Positions 16,949-25,021 of a stretch of DNA of 34,884 nucleotides are shown piece by piece; position 1 is the first letter of the stretch; each line of letters starts with the position of its first letter. The translations under genes were made by a program, and so were the position numbers. Source of the stretch: an uncultured Prevotella sp. (GTDB taxonomy: Bacteria; Bacteroidota; Bacteroidia; Bacteroidales; Bacteroidaceae); contig CALUFN010000023.1 of NCBI GenBank assembly GCA_944319945.1, positions 1-34,884 on the forward strand, given 5' to 3'. The notes under the pieces are model-generated. The model ran no database searches. It was given only the letters and a program-made list of their open reading frames with translations, and was not told where the DNA came from.

Positions 16949-17674
16949 TTATTGGGGGAGACTGCTTACGATGGCTTCGCGGCTTTCCTTCATCATTCTT
17001 TCTACGTTGTCTTGGCCTTGCGTGAGCGGCTCTACGGGCTCGTGGATGACGAGTGTCAGCGGGCGGCGGTGCACCCAGTAGTACTTGCTGGTGCGCGGCA
17101 TGAGCTGGTATGAGCCTATGATCGTGACGGGTACGACGGCCAGCTGAAGCTCGTCGGCAAGGAGATAGGCGCCGCGCTTAAAGCGGCCGACTGTGCCGTC
17201 GTATGTGCGCGTGCCTTCGGGGAAGACTACGAGGCTCATGCCGCCACGCAGGGTGCGGCGTGCGCGGTCGTAGCTGCGTAGGATGTTGGCGTGGCCGCGG
17301 TTGTCGATGAATATCTGGCCTGACTTTGCGCAGGCGTAGCCCACGAGCGGTATGCGGCGCAGCTGCTGCTTCATCATCCACTTGAACTGGCGGCCGAGGT
17401 GGCCGAAGATGAGGAAGATGTCGAATGAGCCCTGATGGTTGGCCGTGAAGACGTATGAGCGGCCGGGGCTTAAATGCTCGCGGCCGACGACCTTAACCGG
17501 TATGAAGAGCACCTTGAGCACGAGGCGCGACCAAATCACCGGTGGGTAATAGCCCCAAAAGCGGCCTCCGCCGAGCGTGCAGCCGATGATGGTGACTATG
17601 GCGGTGATAGCCGTGAGGATGATGATCACTGGCAGGGCGATGACTATCTGGTATATGCGGTATAGGTATTTCAT
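16949..17674 (-). CDS. plsC: 1-acyl-glycerol-3-phosphate acyltransferase
   Basis: 241 aa. A hydrophobic N-terminus (about 8-32) anchors the protein in the inner membrane. The acyltransferase motif NHQGSFD (H80, D85) and FPEGTRT (151-157) are both intact, and VVPVTIIGSY matches the later conserved block. The enzyme adds the second acyl chain to lysophosphatidic acid in phospholipid synthesis. Length is normal for PlsC. It stands alone between a terminator and a structured upstream region (17695-17756). Other members of the family act on lyso-ornithine lipids or other lysolipids, so the substrate is inferred from family. Confidence 0.88.
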   Translation of the reverse strand: MKYLYRIYQIVIALPVIIILTAITAIVTIIGCTLGGGRFWGYYPPVIWSRLVLKVLFIPVKVVGREHLSPGRSYVFTANHQGSFDIFLIFGHLGRQFKWMMKQQLRRIPLVGYACAKSGQIFIDNRGHANILRSYDRARRTLRGGMSLVVFPEGTRTYDGTVGRFKRGAYLLADELQLAVVPVTIIGSYQLMPRTSKYYWVHRRPLTLVIHEPVEPLTQGQDNVERMMKESREAIVSSLPQ

Positions 17675-17988
17675 AATCTGAAGTGGTTTAAAAGACCGCC
17701 GACCGCAGGCTTTTAAGGACTTGCGTATGAGCTGTCGCAGCTTGGGGATCGGCGGTTACATGAGTAATTCATGTCTTATATGAAAAACACACACTATATC
17801 GCTATTTTCACAAACAGCGGTATAATTTCTTTTGTTATTTGGTTATTCTTATGCAATATGCGTATGATTGGATTTCAAATTGCAAACCGGCGAGGTCCTC
17901 GCGGCTGTCGCCGGTAATAGCTTAACTTAGTCAAACTGCTATGAGAACTTTTGATTACATTACAGTAGACAAGTTCTAACAATCAAAA
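17675..17988. other. Gene-less region upstream of plsC
   Basis: No protein gene is seen in 314 bp. It holds two GC-rich inverted repeats: 17695-17704 with 17747-17756 (ACCGCCGACC / GATCGGCGGT, enclosing an AGCTG-CGA-CAGCT hairpin on the minus strand) and 17886-17893 with 17908-17915 (ACCGGCGA / TCGCCGGT). A leader structure or a small RNA on the minus strand is possible. No family was recognised. Confidence 0.4.
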
Positions 17989-18759
17989 TTATTTACTTTT
18001 TAATGTTAGTCCCGACGCTTCGGGTAGTTTGGGGTAATGTCTGGTGATTGAGTCGAGGCGGAGGCGTACTACTCCGAAGAGGGCTTCTGAGAAGATGCCG
18101 CCCGACATCTTGGATGTGCCCTCACGGCGGTTGACGAAGACGACTGGCACTTCCTTGATTTTGAAGCCTATCTTGTAGGCTGTGTATTTCATCTCAATCT
18201 GGAAGGCGTAGCCCTTGAATCGGATCTTGTCGAGTTCGATGGTCTCAAGTACGCGGCGGCGGTAGCATACGAAGCCGGCCGTGGTGTCGTGTACGCCGAA
18301 GCCTGTGACGATGCGCACGTAGCGTGAGGCGAAGTAGCTCATGAGTACGCGCCCGATAGGCCAGTTGACTACGTTGACTCCGCTGACATAGCGGGAACCT
18401 ATCGCGAGGTCGTAGCCCTCGTCGTGGCAGGCGGCGTAGAGGCGTGGCAGGTCAGCCGGGTCGTGGCTGAAGTCTGCGTCCATCTCGAACACGTAGTCGT
18501 AATCCCGCTCAAGGGCCCACTTGAATCCGGCGATGTAGGCCGTGCCGAGGCCTTGCTTGCCGGCGCGCTCCATGATGTGGAGACGGTCGGGGTATTCATC
18601 GGAGATAAGCCGCTTGACTATCGCGGCGGTGCCGTCGGGCGAGCCGTCATCGATGACAAGGATATCGAAGGGCTGTCCGAGGGTGAACACGGCGCGGATT
18701 ATCTTGGCAATGTTCTCCTTTTCGTTATATGTGGGGATTATGACTATGCTGTCTGACAT
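17989..18759 (-). CDS. Polyprenol-phosphate mannosyltransferase (GT2, DPM1-like)
   Basis: 256 aa GT-A glycosyltransferase of family GT2. It starts IVIIPTYNEKENI, carries the nucleotide-sugar motifs DDGSPDGT and EMDADFSHDP, and has DTTAGFVCYRR and GYAFQIEMKY, all typical of polyprenol monophosphomannose synthases. It lacks the C-terminal membrane helices of larger relatives. It should transfer mannose from GDP-mannose to polyprenyl phosphate on the cytoplasmic face of the inner membrane, making a donor for protein or glycan mannosylation. The exact sugar is inferred from family resemblance. Confidence 0.88.
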   Translation of the reverse strand: MSDSIVIIPTYNEKENIAKIIRAVFTLGQPFDILVIDDGSPDGTAAIVKRLISDEYPDRLHIMERAGKQGLGTAYIAGFKWALERDYDYVFEMDADFSHDPADLPRLYAACHDEGYDLAIGSRYVSGVNVVNWPIGRVLMSYFASRYVRIVTGFGVHDTTAGFVCYRRRVLETIELDKIRFKGYAFQIEMKYTAYKIGFKIKEVPVVFVNRREGTSKMSGGIFSEALFGVVRLRLDSITRHYPKLPEASGLTLKSK

Positions 18760-18778
18760 GATGGTAATTGATTAATGG

Positions 18779-18834
18779 GAGAGCTGTGAGTACTATGAGC
18801 ACTGATAGCTATATGAACTCAGCCTGACTGATTG
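18779..18834. repeat. 9-bp-period repeat, copy A
   Basis: Degenerate units of about 9 bp (AGAGCTGTG, AGTACTATG, AGCACTGAT, AGCTATATG) fill the gap between the HU-like gene and the mannosyltransferase gene. Related copies lie near 19443, 20070 and, inside mfd, 21871. Confidence 0.5.
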
Positions 18835-18844
18835 TGCCATTTGC

Positions 18845-19297
18845 TTATGGCTCCTGTGACATCTGCGAGTCGGCAGGGTTATACTTGCGGAGCTCCTCGA
18901 ACTTCACCTCTTGCAGTATGCGCGCTGAGCGCGTGCGGCGGCCCTGGCTTACGTGGTCTACCGTCTCTGGACGGAATACAATGTGGCTGCCGCGGAGGTT
19001 CTTGGTGGTGGTCCACTCTTCGGCCGTCGGGGCGGGGCCTGACGACATGCCTACCTTGAACGAGCCGATGCCGTCGAAGATTACGCGGTTGCCGTTGAGC
19101 AGCTCTTCCTGCATCACTTCAGACAGGCCGTCGAGTACGGCGAGGATGTCTGAGCGGGTTACGGTGGTTGAGCGTTCTATCTTCTCGGCCATCTGCTTGA
19201 GGGTGACTACGCTTGAGACTGTTGCTCGGGCATACCATTGGCCTCTGAACTTAGACGTCTCGCGGTTGTCTTGTATTAGTTTATACTTTACGCTCAT
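18845..19297 (-). CDS. HU-like DNA-binding protein (Bacteroidetes histone-like)
   Basis: 150 aa. Residues 1-115 match the Bacteroidetes HU-like group: MSVKYKLIQDNRE, a long strand YARATVSSVVTLKQMAEKIE, then SDILAVLDGLSEVMQEELLN, GNRVIFDGIGSFKVGMSSG and the HIVFRPE strand. The C-terminal tail (RRTRSARILQEVKFEELRKY) is basic and probably extends DNA contact. It should bind and bend DNA as a nucleoid protein. A good promoter lies upstream at 19365-19396. Confidence 0.87.
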   Translation of the reverse strand: MSVKYKLIQDNRETSKFRGQWYARATVSSVVTLKQMAEKIERSTTVTRSDILAVLDGLSEVMQEELLNGNRVIFDGIGSFKVGMSSGPAPTAEEWTTTKNLRGSHIVFRPETVDHVSQGRRTRSARILQEVKFEELRKYNPADSQMSQEP

Positions 19298-19364
19298 TGG
19301 TATGAGATATTAGGTAATGTGATTAAATCTATAATTAATAACTCTATGAAATGTAATTCGGGGG

Positions 19365-19396
19365 CAAATATAATATATTTTTTTGGATTATGCAAA
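19365..19396 (-). promoter_or_regulatory. Promoter of HU-like gene
   Basis: On the minus strand TTTG (19396-19393), a 20-bp spacer and TATATTTG (19372-19365) match the Bacteroidetes consensus. The -7 box lies 67 bp before the ATG. Confidence 0.72.
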
Positions 19397-19442
19397 TTAT
19401 TTTATTAAAAAAATTAGGTCACTGTTAGAAAATTATGGGAAC

Positions 19443-19545
19443 ACTGGGATGACTGAGAGGGCTGAGAGGGCTGTGAACGCTGCTTGACTAATTATTATTA
19501 ATAGATAGGCTGGGAGAACTGTGAGGGCTGATAAGGATATGAATG
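19443..19545. repeat. 9-bp-period repeat, copy B
   Basis: Units such as TGAGAGGGC, TGAGAGGGC, TGTGAACGC follow one another at 9 bp. After an AT-rich gap a second block (CTGGGAGAA, CTGTGAGGG, CTGATAAGG, ATATGAATG) continues the period. Same family as copies A, C and D. Confidence 0.65.
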
Positions 19546-19640
19546 CTTTGCGATGTCGGGTTTCTGTTTGGCAGATTGTAAGACGATTGGGCGATTTTGT
19601 GACAGATTGATTTCAGATAACGGGCTGAGATTGCGGAATT

Positions 19641-19922
19641 TTGAAATTTTTGGCAGACGGCTGCAAATACGCGATTGTGGGGTGTGCATGGGTAATTGGC
19701 TGGGTGGTAGTGGGTTACATGGGTGGCATGGTAATGTGTGCAATACTTTTTGCGGTTTTTGTGTTAATGGTAGTTAATATTGGTTTATGCGGATTAATTT
19801 TCAGAATCGTGGAGCGGCTGCACGATTTTCGGGAAGCGGCTGCACGATTGTCGGGAAGCGGCTGCACGATAATCGGGAAGCGGCTGCACGATTTTCGGGA
19901 AGCGGCTGCACGATTTTTTTAG
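19641..19922 (+). CDS. Possible small membrane protein with repeat tail
   Basis: A 93-aa frame encodes a long hydrophobic stretch (about 10-58: YAIVGCAWVIGWVVVGYMGG and MCAILFAVFVLMVVNIGL) followed by a basic tail built from the 22-bp tandem repeat (RLHDFREAAARL, then KRLHDFREAAARF). G/T-rich DNA can produce such hydrophobic frames by chance, and no promoter or ribosome site was identified. I list it because the frame spans most of the open space and because the neighbouring gene encodes a membrane protein. Confidence 0.2.
   Translation: MKFLADGCKYAIVGCAWVIGWVVVGYMGGMVMCAILFAVFVLMVVNIGLCGLIFRIVERLHDFREAAARLSGSGCTIIGKRLHDFREAAARFF
19814..19920. repeat. 22-bp tandem repeat, 4.8 copies
   Basis: Units start at 19814, 19836, 19858, 19880 and 19902. 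Each begins GCGGCTGCACGAT and the first four end TCGGGAA. They differ only in the two or three bases between these parts (TT, TG, AA, TT); the fifth degenerates into a T-run. Because 22 is not a multiple of three, the reading frame shifts with every unit. Confidence 0.9.
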
Positions 19923-20067
19923 GGTTTATTTTCGGTTATTGGGAAGCGGATTTTTGGACGGTGATTTCTATTTGGGGATTTTTCGGGAAGAAAGTCGGAG
20001 TGACATAATGATAGTGTTTTTGGTAATTGGGTGACAATGTGAGTTATTTTAAATGAGAGCATTAAGA

Positions 20068-20100
20068 TGAATGAGAGAGCTGAGAGAGCTGTGAATGCAG
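20068..20100. repeat. 9-bp-period repeat, copy C
   Basis: Units TGAGAGAGC, TGAGAGAGC and TGTGAATGC lie directly upstream of the promoter region of the next gene and closely match copy B at 19443. Confidence 0.65.
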
Positions 20101-20161
20101 ATAGAGTAATCTTGATTGAAAATTATTTTACATATTATAATAATATGTTTTGGATTTTTAT

Positions 20162-20169
20162 TATATTTG
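20162..20169 (+). promoter_or_regulatory. -7 box of unknown gene and mfd
   Basis: TATATTTG fits TAnnTTTG and lies 42 bp before the ATG at 20212, in AT-rich DNA. A TTTG upstream is only 9 bp away, so the -33 box is uncertain. Confidence 0.5.
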
Positions 20170-20211
20170 CGCCATGGTTTTACAGTATTAACTTTATAAT
20201 CAGCAAGAGCT

Positions 20212-21477
20212 ATGGATAAGAATGATGAAGAAGTAGGAAAGGAGTTTGAGAGACTGATCAACGAGATGGAGAAATACTCTGTGAAGGATGGAAGGAAGCT
20301 GAACGACGAGTACCGAAAAGTAAGGGACGAACGGCCGGTGGAAGACGACGGAAGCATGCCCGAGCATGAGCGCGCCACAATGGGCGACGACTTACGACAT
20401 GCGGCTGACGCCGACTTGTATGACTTGGGATATGAGGACGGATATCATGACGGCAAGGCGGACATGATGGACGAGCTGGAGGATAAGTTGGCTGAAGGGC
20501 GCGACGGAGCCGGGGACGACGGAGAAGTAGACGAGTCCGACTACAAGGCGTATATGGCAGAAAGGGCCAAGATATTAGGTGAGGCCGGCAGTGACGACGG
20601 CGCAGGCGGCACTGACGCAGGCGGCGGACGCGGCGGCGCAGGCGGCGGAGGACTGGGCGGACGATGGCGGAGCTTCGCGGGTAACAACCCGAACTCGTCG
20701 CAGTGGCTCAGGACTGTGGCCGCCAGCCTTGTGGCAACGACGCTGGGCATATTGATAACATTCGGCACGAAGTCGTGCGAGACGGATATGGAGGTGAGAA
20801 GGGCTAATAGGCAACTCATGATAGACATGATGTATAGTCTCGACTCGAACATCAAGCAATTTGAAAAGGATGCTAAGGCAATGAAGGAAAAAGACTCTAT
20901 AATGCAGAAGATGTATGTAGACTATATGAACACAGAGGCCGCGCGGATAACGGGAAGCAAGGCGGAGAATGACGAGAGGCCTGACAGCGTTATTGAGGAA
21001 GAGAGCGAAACGTTCATTAACAGCATGATGCACTATAACATAAACTCTCATGACATATCTACGGAACAGAGATTTATATCATCTGAAAACATTGTGAAGA
21101 TAATGAAGGACAAGAAGCTAAGAACGTTGCTAAACACTATTTACTATAACGAAACACGTGCAATAAAAAGCATAGAGCAGATAAACAAGCAGACGGAAGA
21201 GCTTATGGTGTATATGTTTATCGACAAAAGGAAATTTGAGGTGAAGTCGGCCAGAGAGTACGCACAGCTGATAATTGGCGAAGAAAGAGTGCTTAAATAC
21301 ATCGTAAACCATCATTTGGCATATATAAAGGTGCATGTTTGCCTGGAGTTTATTCGCCAGTTCTACAAGCAACTGCGGGAGATGACTGGCATTAAGGACG
21401 AAGAATTGTATGAGAAGAGCATGTTTGACAGTATTAAAATAGATGCTAACTATAAGGACTCGATGAGTATCGGATAA
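20212..21477 (+). CDS. Unknown single-pass membrane protein, coiled-coil
   Basis: 421 aa, family not recognised. Residues 1-120 are strongly acidic and predicted cytoplasmic (NDEEVGKEFERLINEMEKYS). About 125-150 are a glycine-rich linker (GGTDAGGGRGGAGGGGLGGR). One membrane helix lies near 165-185 (VAASLVATTLGILITFG). The rest is helical and charged (MEVRRANRQLMIDMMYSLDS, KRKFEVKSAREYAQL). The single helix followed by a helical domain recalls DUF6090-like proteins, but this is weak. It ends 22 bp before mfd, so both probably share a transcript. Codon use is less GC-rich than in mfd after about 20800, which may mark an acquired C-terminal part. Confidence 0.72.
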   Translation: MDKNDEEVGKEFERLINEMEKYSVKDGRKLNDEYRKVRDERPVEDDGSMPEHERATMGDDLRHAADADLYDLGYEDGYHDGKADMMDELEDKLAEGRDGAGDDGEVDESDYKAYMAERAKILGEAGSDDGAGGTDAGGGRGGAGGGGLGGRWRSFAGNNPNSSQWLRTVAASLVATTLGILITFGTKSCETDMEVRRANRQLMIDMMYSLDSNIKQFEKDAKAMKEKDSIMQKMYVDYMNTEAARITGSKAENDERPDSVIEEESETFINSMMHYNINSHDISTEQRFISSENIVKIMKDKKLRTLLNTIYYNETRAIKSIEQINKQTEELMVYMFIDKRKFEVKSAREYAQLIIGEERVLKYIVNHHLAYIKVHVCLEFIRQFYKQLREMTGIKDEELYEKSMFDSIKIDANYKDSMSIG

Positions 21478-21499
21478 TTGAATAAACGGTTTTTTGAAT

Positions 21500-24400
21500 A
21501 TGACGGACATCAGGGATTTAGTGAAGACGTATGCCTGCTCATCGCAATGCGCTGCTTTGGCTAAGATGAGCACAGACGACGCGGTAAGGCGCGGGTATGT
21601 GGAAGGAGCGCGGGCGTCGGTCATGGCAATACTGGCGGCCGGCATGCGCGAGAGAGTGGACAGGGTATGCATGTTCGTGCTGGACGACGCGGAGATGGCG
21701 GGATACTTCTATCATGACCTGACGCAGATGATGGGTAATGATGATGTGCTGTTCTTCCCTTCTTCTTACAGGAGGCAGGTGAAGTACGGGCAGAAGGACG
21801 CTGCAAACGAAATACTTAGGACTGAGGTATTGGGGAGAATCATTAGTAAAGCCGGAGGAGCTGGATTTACTAAGAGAACTGAGAGGACTGATAGTTACGA
21901 GAGCACTGGGAATAATGCGACGGAGCATATTATTGATACTGCCGGACAGGCTCTTTACATCGTGAGCTACCCAGAGGCGTTGGCAGAGATGGTAGTTGCC
22001 AAGCGAGAGGTGGCCAGCAGGACGATAACGCTGAGATGCGGCGAAAGCATCGGGATGACTGAGTTGGCCGTCAGGATGAGGGAGCTAGGATTCAGTGAAG
22101 TGGACTATGTTTACGAGCCGGGACAGTTTGCGATGCGAGGGAGCATAATGGACGTATTCTCGTTCGCAAGCGAATATCCGTTCAGGATAGACTTCTTCGG
22201 CGACGAGATAGACTCGCTCAGGACGTTTGAAGTGCAGAGCCAGCTATCGAAAGACAAGAGAGACGTGATAGAGATAGTGCCCGAACTGGCGCAGGCCGAG
22301 GCCGAGAGGATGTCGCTCGTAAGGTATCTGCCTGATGACACCTTATTATATATAAAGGATTACACGTTTTGCGTAAACGCCGTGAGCAAGGTTTATGAAG
22401 ACGGATTCTCACGGCAGGCAGTGCAAGAGCAGGTGGACACGCTGCCGGAAATGGAGCGCGATGAAGCCATGAGGAGGCTCAGGCGAGAGAACGCGCTGAT
22501 AGACGGAGCTACGTTCGGTCGCGACGCAGAGAGGCTGAAGATAATAGAGTTCGGCGCGAAGCCGTCGTTCGAGCCTCAGGCAAGGGTCACGTTAGACATA
22601 ACGGCCCAGCCCCCGATGCACAAGAACTTCGACCTGCTGGCGCGCACGATAGAAGATTACACGCTGAAAGGATACACCACGTACATTCTGGCGGACAGCG
22701 GCAAACAGCTGGAAAGGATAGAAGAGATATTAGCCAGCGACGAGAGGGAAGTAAGGCTGACGCACGGCTTCACGCCAGTGACGAAGACGCTGCATGCGGG
22801 ATACGTTGATAACCGTATGAAGCTGTGCCTGTTTACCGACCACCAAATATTCGAGCGGTTCCACAAATACAGCCTGCGCTCTGACGCGGCGCGGGCAGGC
22901 AAGATGGCTCTGACGATGAAAGAGCTGCAGGAAATGGAGCCGGGCGACTACGTGGTGCATGTTAACTACGGCATAGGGCGGTTTGCCGGATTGGTCAGGG
23001 TACCTTCAGGCAACTCGTATCAAGAGCTGATACGCATCGTGTACAACAACAACGACAAGGTGGACGTAAGCATCCACTCGCTGTACAAGATATCCAAGTA
23101 CAAGCGCAAGGACGCCGAGACTCCGCCGCGGCTGAGCACGCTTGGCACGGGAGCATGGGACCGACTAAAGGAGAAGACCAAGAAGAAGATAAAGGACATA
23201 GCCCGCGACCTGATACGCCTATACGCCGCGCGGCGCCACGAGCGCGGGTTCGCCTTCAGCGCAGACGGCTACATGCAGCACGAACTTGAGGCCTCGTTTC
23301 TCTACGAGGATACGCCCGACCAGCTGAAAGCCACCAACGACGTGAAGGCCGACATGGAATCGGCACGCCCGATGGACCGCCTCGTGTGCGGAGACGTAGG
23401 CTTCGGCAAGACGGAAGTAGCCGTGCGCGCAGCGTTCAAGGCAGCGTGCGACTCTAAGCAGACGGCCGTATTGGTGCCTACTACGGTGCTGGCGTACCAG
23501 CATTACCAAACCTTCATGAAGCGGCTGAAGGACTTCCCCGTGCGCGTAGACTATCTTTCACGCGCACGCACGCCCAAGCAGGCGCGGCAGGTAATGGCCG
23601 ACTTAGAGTCGGGAAAGATCGACATCGTGATCGGCACGCACAAGCTCATCAGCAAATCAGTGAAGTTTCACGACTTAGGACTGCTCATCATAGACGAAGA
23701 GCAGAAGTTCGGCGTGGCCGTGAAAGAGCGGCTCAGGAAGATGAAGACCAACGTAGACACACTGACAATGAGCGCAACGCCAATACCCAGGACGCTGCAA
23801 TTCTCGCTGATGGGCGCGCGAGACATGTCGATAATACAGACCCCGCCGCCAAACAGGTATCCCGTGACGACGGAAGTGCACACATTCGACAAGGAGATAA
23901 TACGCGACGCGGTAAACTTCGAGATGTCGCGCAACGGCCAAGTGTTCTTCGTGCACGACAGGATAAACTCGCTACCCGAGATAGCCGAGATGATACGCCG
24001 AGAAGTGCCCGACGCCCGCGTGGCCGTGGGCCACGGTCGCATGAAGCCCGAAGAGCTTGAGGAGATGCTCATGGCGTTCATCAATTACGATTACGACGTG
24101 CTGCTCTCGACCACCATAGTGGAAAACGGCATCGACGTGCCGAACGCTAATACGATAATAATCAACGACGCCCACAAGTTCGGCCTGTCTGATCTCCACC
24201 AGATGCGAGGCCGCGTAGGGCGTGGCAACCGCAAGGCCTTCTGCTACCTGCTGGCACCGCCCAAGCATCTGCTGACGCAAGAAGCGCGGCGGAGACTTGA
24301 CGCCCTGGAGACCTTCTCGGAGCTTGGCAGCGGCTTTAACCTAAGCATGCAAGACCTGGACATACGCGGCGCGGGCAACCTGCTGGGGGCGGAGCAGAGC

Positions 24401-24991
24401 GGATTCATGGAAGATCTGGGCTACGAGACATACCAGAAGATATTGAACCAAGCCGTGACTGAGCTGAAAAACGATGAGTTCCAAGACATGTACGACGAGG
24501 AGATGCGCGAAGGAAGGCAGTTCAGCGGAGACGAGTTCGTGGAAGATTGCGCCGTGGAGAGCGACTTGGAGATGTACCTGCCAGAGCTTTACGTACCCAG
24601 CGCAAGCGAGAGAATGCTGCTGTATCGCGAGCTGGACAACATCGAGACCGACCGCGACCTCGAGCAATACAAGGCCCGGCTGGTGGACAGGTTCGGCCCC
24701 GTGCCGCGCGAGGGCGAAGAGCTGATGCACGTAGTGCCGCTGCGCCGTCTGGGCAAGGCCCTCGGGTGCGAGAAGATAATACTGCGCGCCGGCCAGATGC
24801 GCATGCAGTTCGTGTCAAACCCGATGAGCCCTTACTATAAGAGCAAGGCCTTCGACAACGTGATAAACTACATCGGCACACATCCGCGACGCTGCAACCT
24901 CAAGGAGCAAAACGGGCGTAGGATGATGGTGGTGGCGCAGGTGGCGTCGGTAGAAGAGGCCGTGAAAGTGTTGAGAGACATCGGCGCGTAA
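21500..24991 (+). CDS. mfd: Transcription-repair coupling factor
   Basis: 1,163 aa from the ATG at 21500; a TTG two codons earlier is less likely. Mfd removes stalled RNA polymerase and recruits UvrA. The N-terminal UvrB-like region (about 1-300), the RNA-polymerase-interacting CarD-like domain (about 475-540: GDYVVHVNYGIGRF) and the translocase motor are all present: GDVGFGKTEVA near 633, DEEQKFGV near 732, SATPIPRTLQ, and the TRCF C-terminal domain. Between EVLGRI and ALYIVSYPEAL (about 113-150) there is a stretch of roughly 36 residues that I do not expect in Mfd. It includes a three-residue periodic segment (TKR TER TDS YES TGN) encoded by a 9-bp DNA repeat. Confidence 0.95.
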   Translation: MTDIRDLVKTYACSSQCAALAKMSTDDAVRRGYVEGARASVMAILAAGMRERVDRVCMFVLDDAEMAGYFYHDLTQMMGNDDVLFFPSSYRRQVKYGQKDAANEILRTEVLGRIISKAGGAGFTKRTERTDSYESTGNNATEHIIDTAGQALYIVSYPEALAEMVVAKREVASRTITLRCGESIGMTELAVRMRELGFSEVDYVYEPGQFAMRGSIMDVFSFASEYPFRIDFFGDEIDSLRTFEVQSQLSKDKRDVIEIVPELAQAEAERMSLVRYLPDDTLLYIKDYTFCVNAVSKVYEDGFSRQAVQEQVDTLPEMERDEAMRRLRRENALIDGATFGRDAERLKIIEFGAKPSFEPQARVTLDITAQPPMHKNFDLLARTIEDYTLKGYTTYILADSGKQLERIEEILASDEREVRLTHGFTPVTKTLHAGYVDNRMKLCLFTDHQIFERFHKYSLRSDAARAGKMALTMKELQEMEPGDYVVHVNYGIGRFAGLVRVPSGNSYQELIRIVYNNNDKVDVSIHSLYKISKYKRKDAETPPRLSTLGTGAWDRLKEKTKKKIKDIARDLIRLYAARRHERGFAFSADGYMQHELEASFLYEDTPDQLKATNDVKADMESARPMDRLVCGDVGFGKTEVAVRAAFKAACDSKQTAVLVPTTVLAYQHYQTFMKRLKDFPVRVDYLSRARTPKQARQVMADLESGKIDIVIGTHKLISKSVKFHDLGLLIIDEEQKFGVAVKERLRKMKTNVDTLTMSATPIPRTLQFSLMGARDMSIIQTPPPNRYPVTTEVHTFDKEIIRDAVNFEMSRNGQVFFVHDRINSLPEIAEMIRREVPDARVAVGHGRMKPEELEEMLMAFINYDYDVLLSTTIVENGIDVPNANTIIINDAHKFGLSDLHQMRGRVGRGNRKAFCYLLAPPKHLLTQEARRRLDALETFSELGSGFNLSMQDLDIRGAGNLLGAEQSGFMEDLGYETYQKILNQAVTELKNDEFQDMYDEEMREGRQFSGDEFVEDCAVESDLEMYLPELYVPSASERMLLYRELDNIETDRDLEQYKARLVDRFGPVPREGEELMHVVPLRRLGKALGCEKIILRAGQMRMQFVSNPMSPYYKSKAFDNVINYIGTHPRRCNLKEQNGRRMMVVAQVASVEEAVKVLRDIGA
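21871..21915 (+). repeat. 9-bp-period repeat inside mfd, copy D
   Basis: Units CTAAGAGAA, CTGAGAGGA, CTGATAGTT, ACGAGAGCA and CTGGGAATA encode three residues each and keep the frame of mfd. The consensus CTGNGAGNN is shared with the intergenic copies at 19443 and 20068. Confidence 0.65.
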
Positions 24992-25021
24992 CGCACGCGT
25001 ACATTATATATATATTAAGCA

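Larger units (their letters stand above)
19298..20211. other. Large intergenic region with repeats
   Basis: 914 bp without a convincing gene. It contains the HU promoter (19365-19396), 9-bp-period repeats (19443-19545), a low-confidence small membrane ORF (19641-19922), a 22-bp tandem repeat (19814-19920), more 9-bp repeats (20068-20100) and the -7 box of the next gene (20162-20169). Base use from 19540 to 20010 is G/T-rich and differs from the neighbouring genes. Confidence 0.6.
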
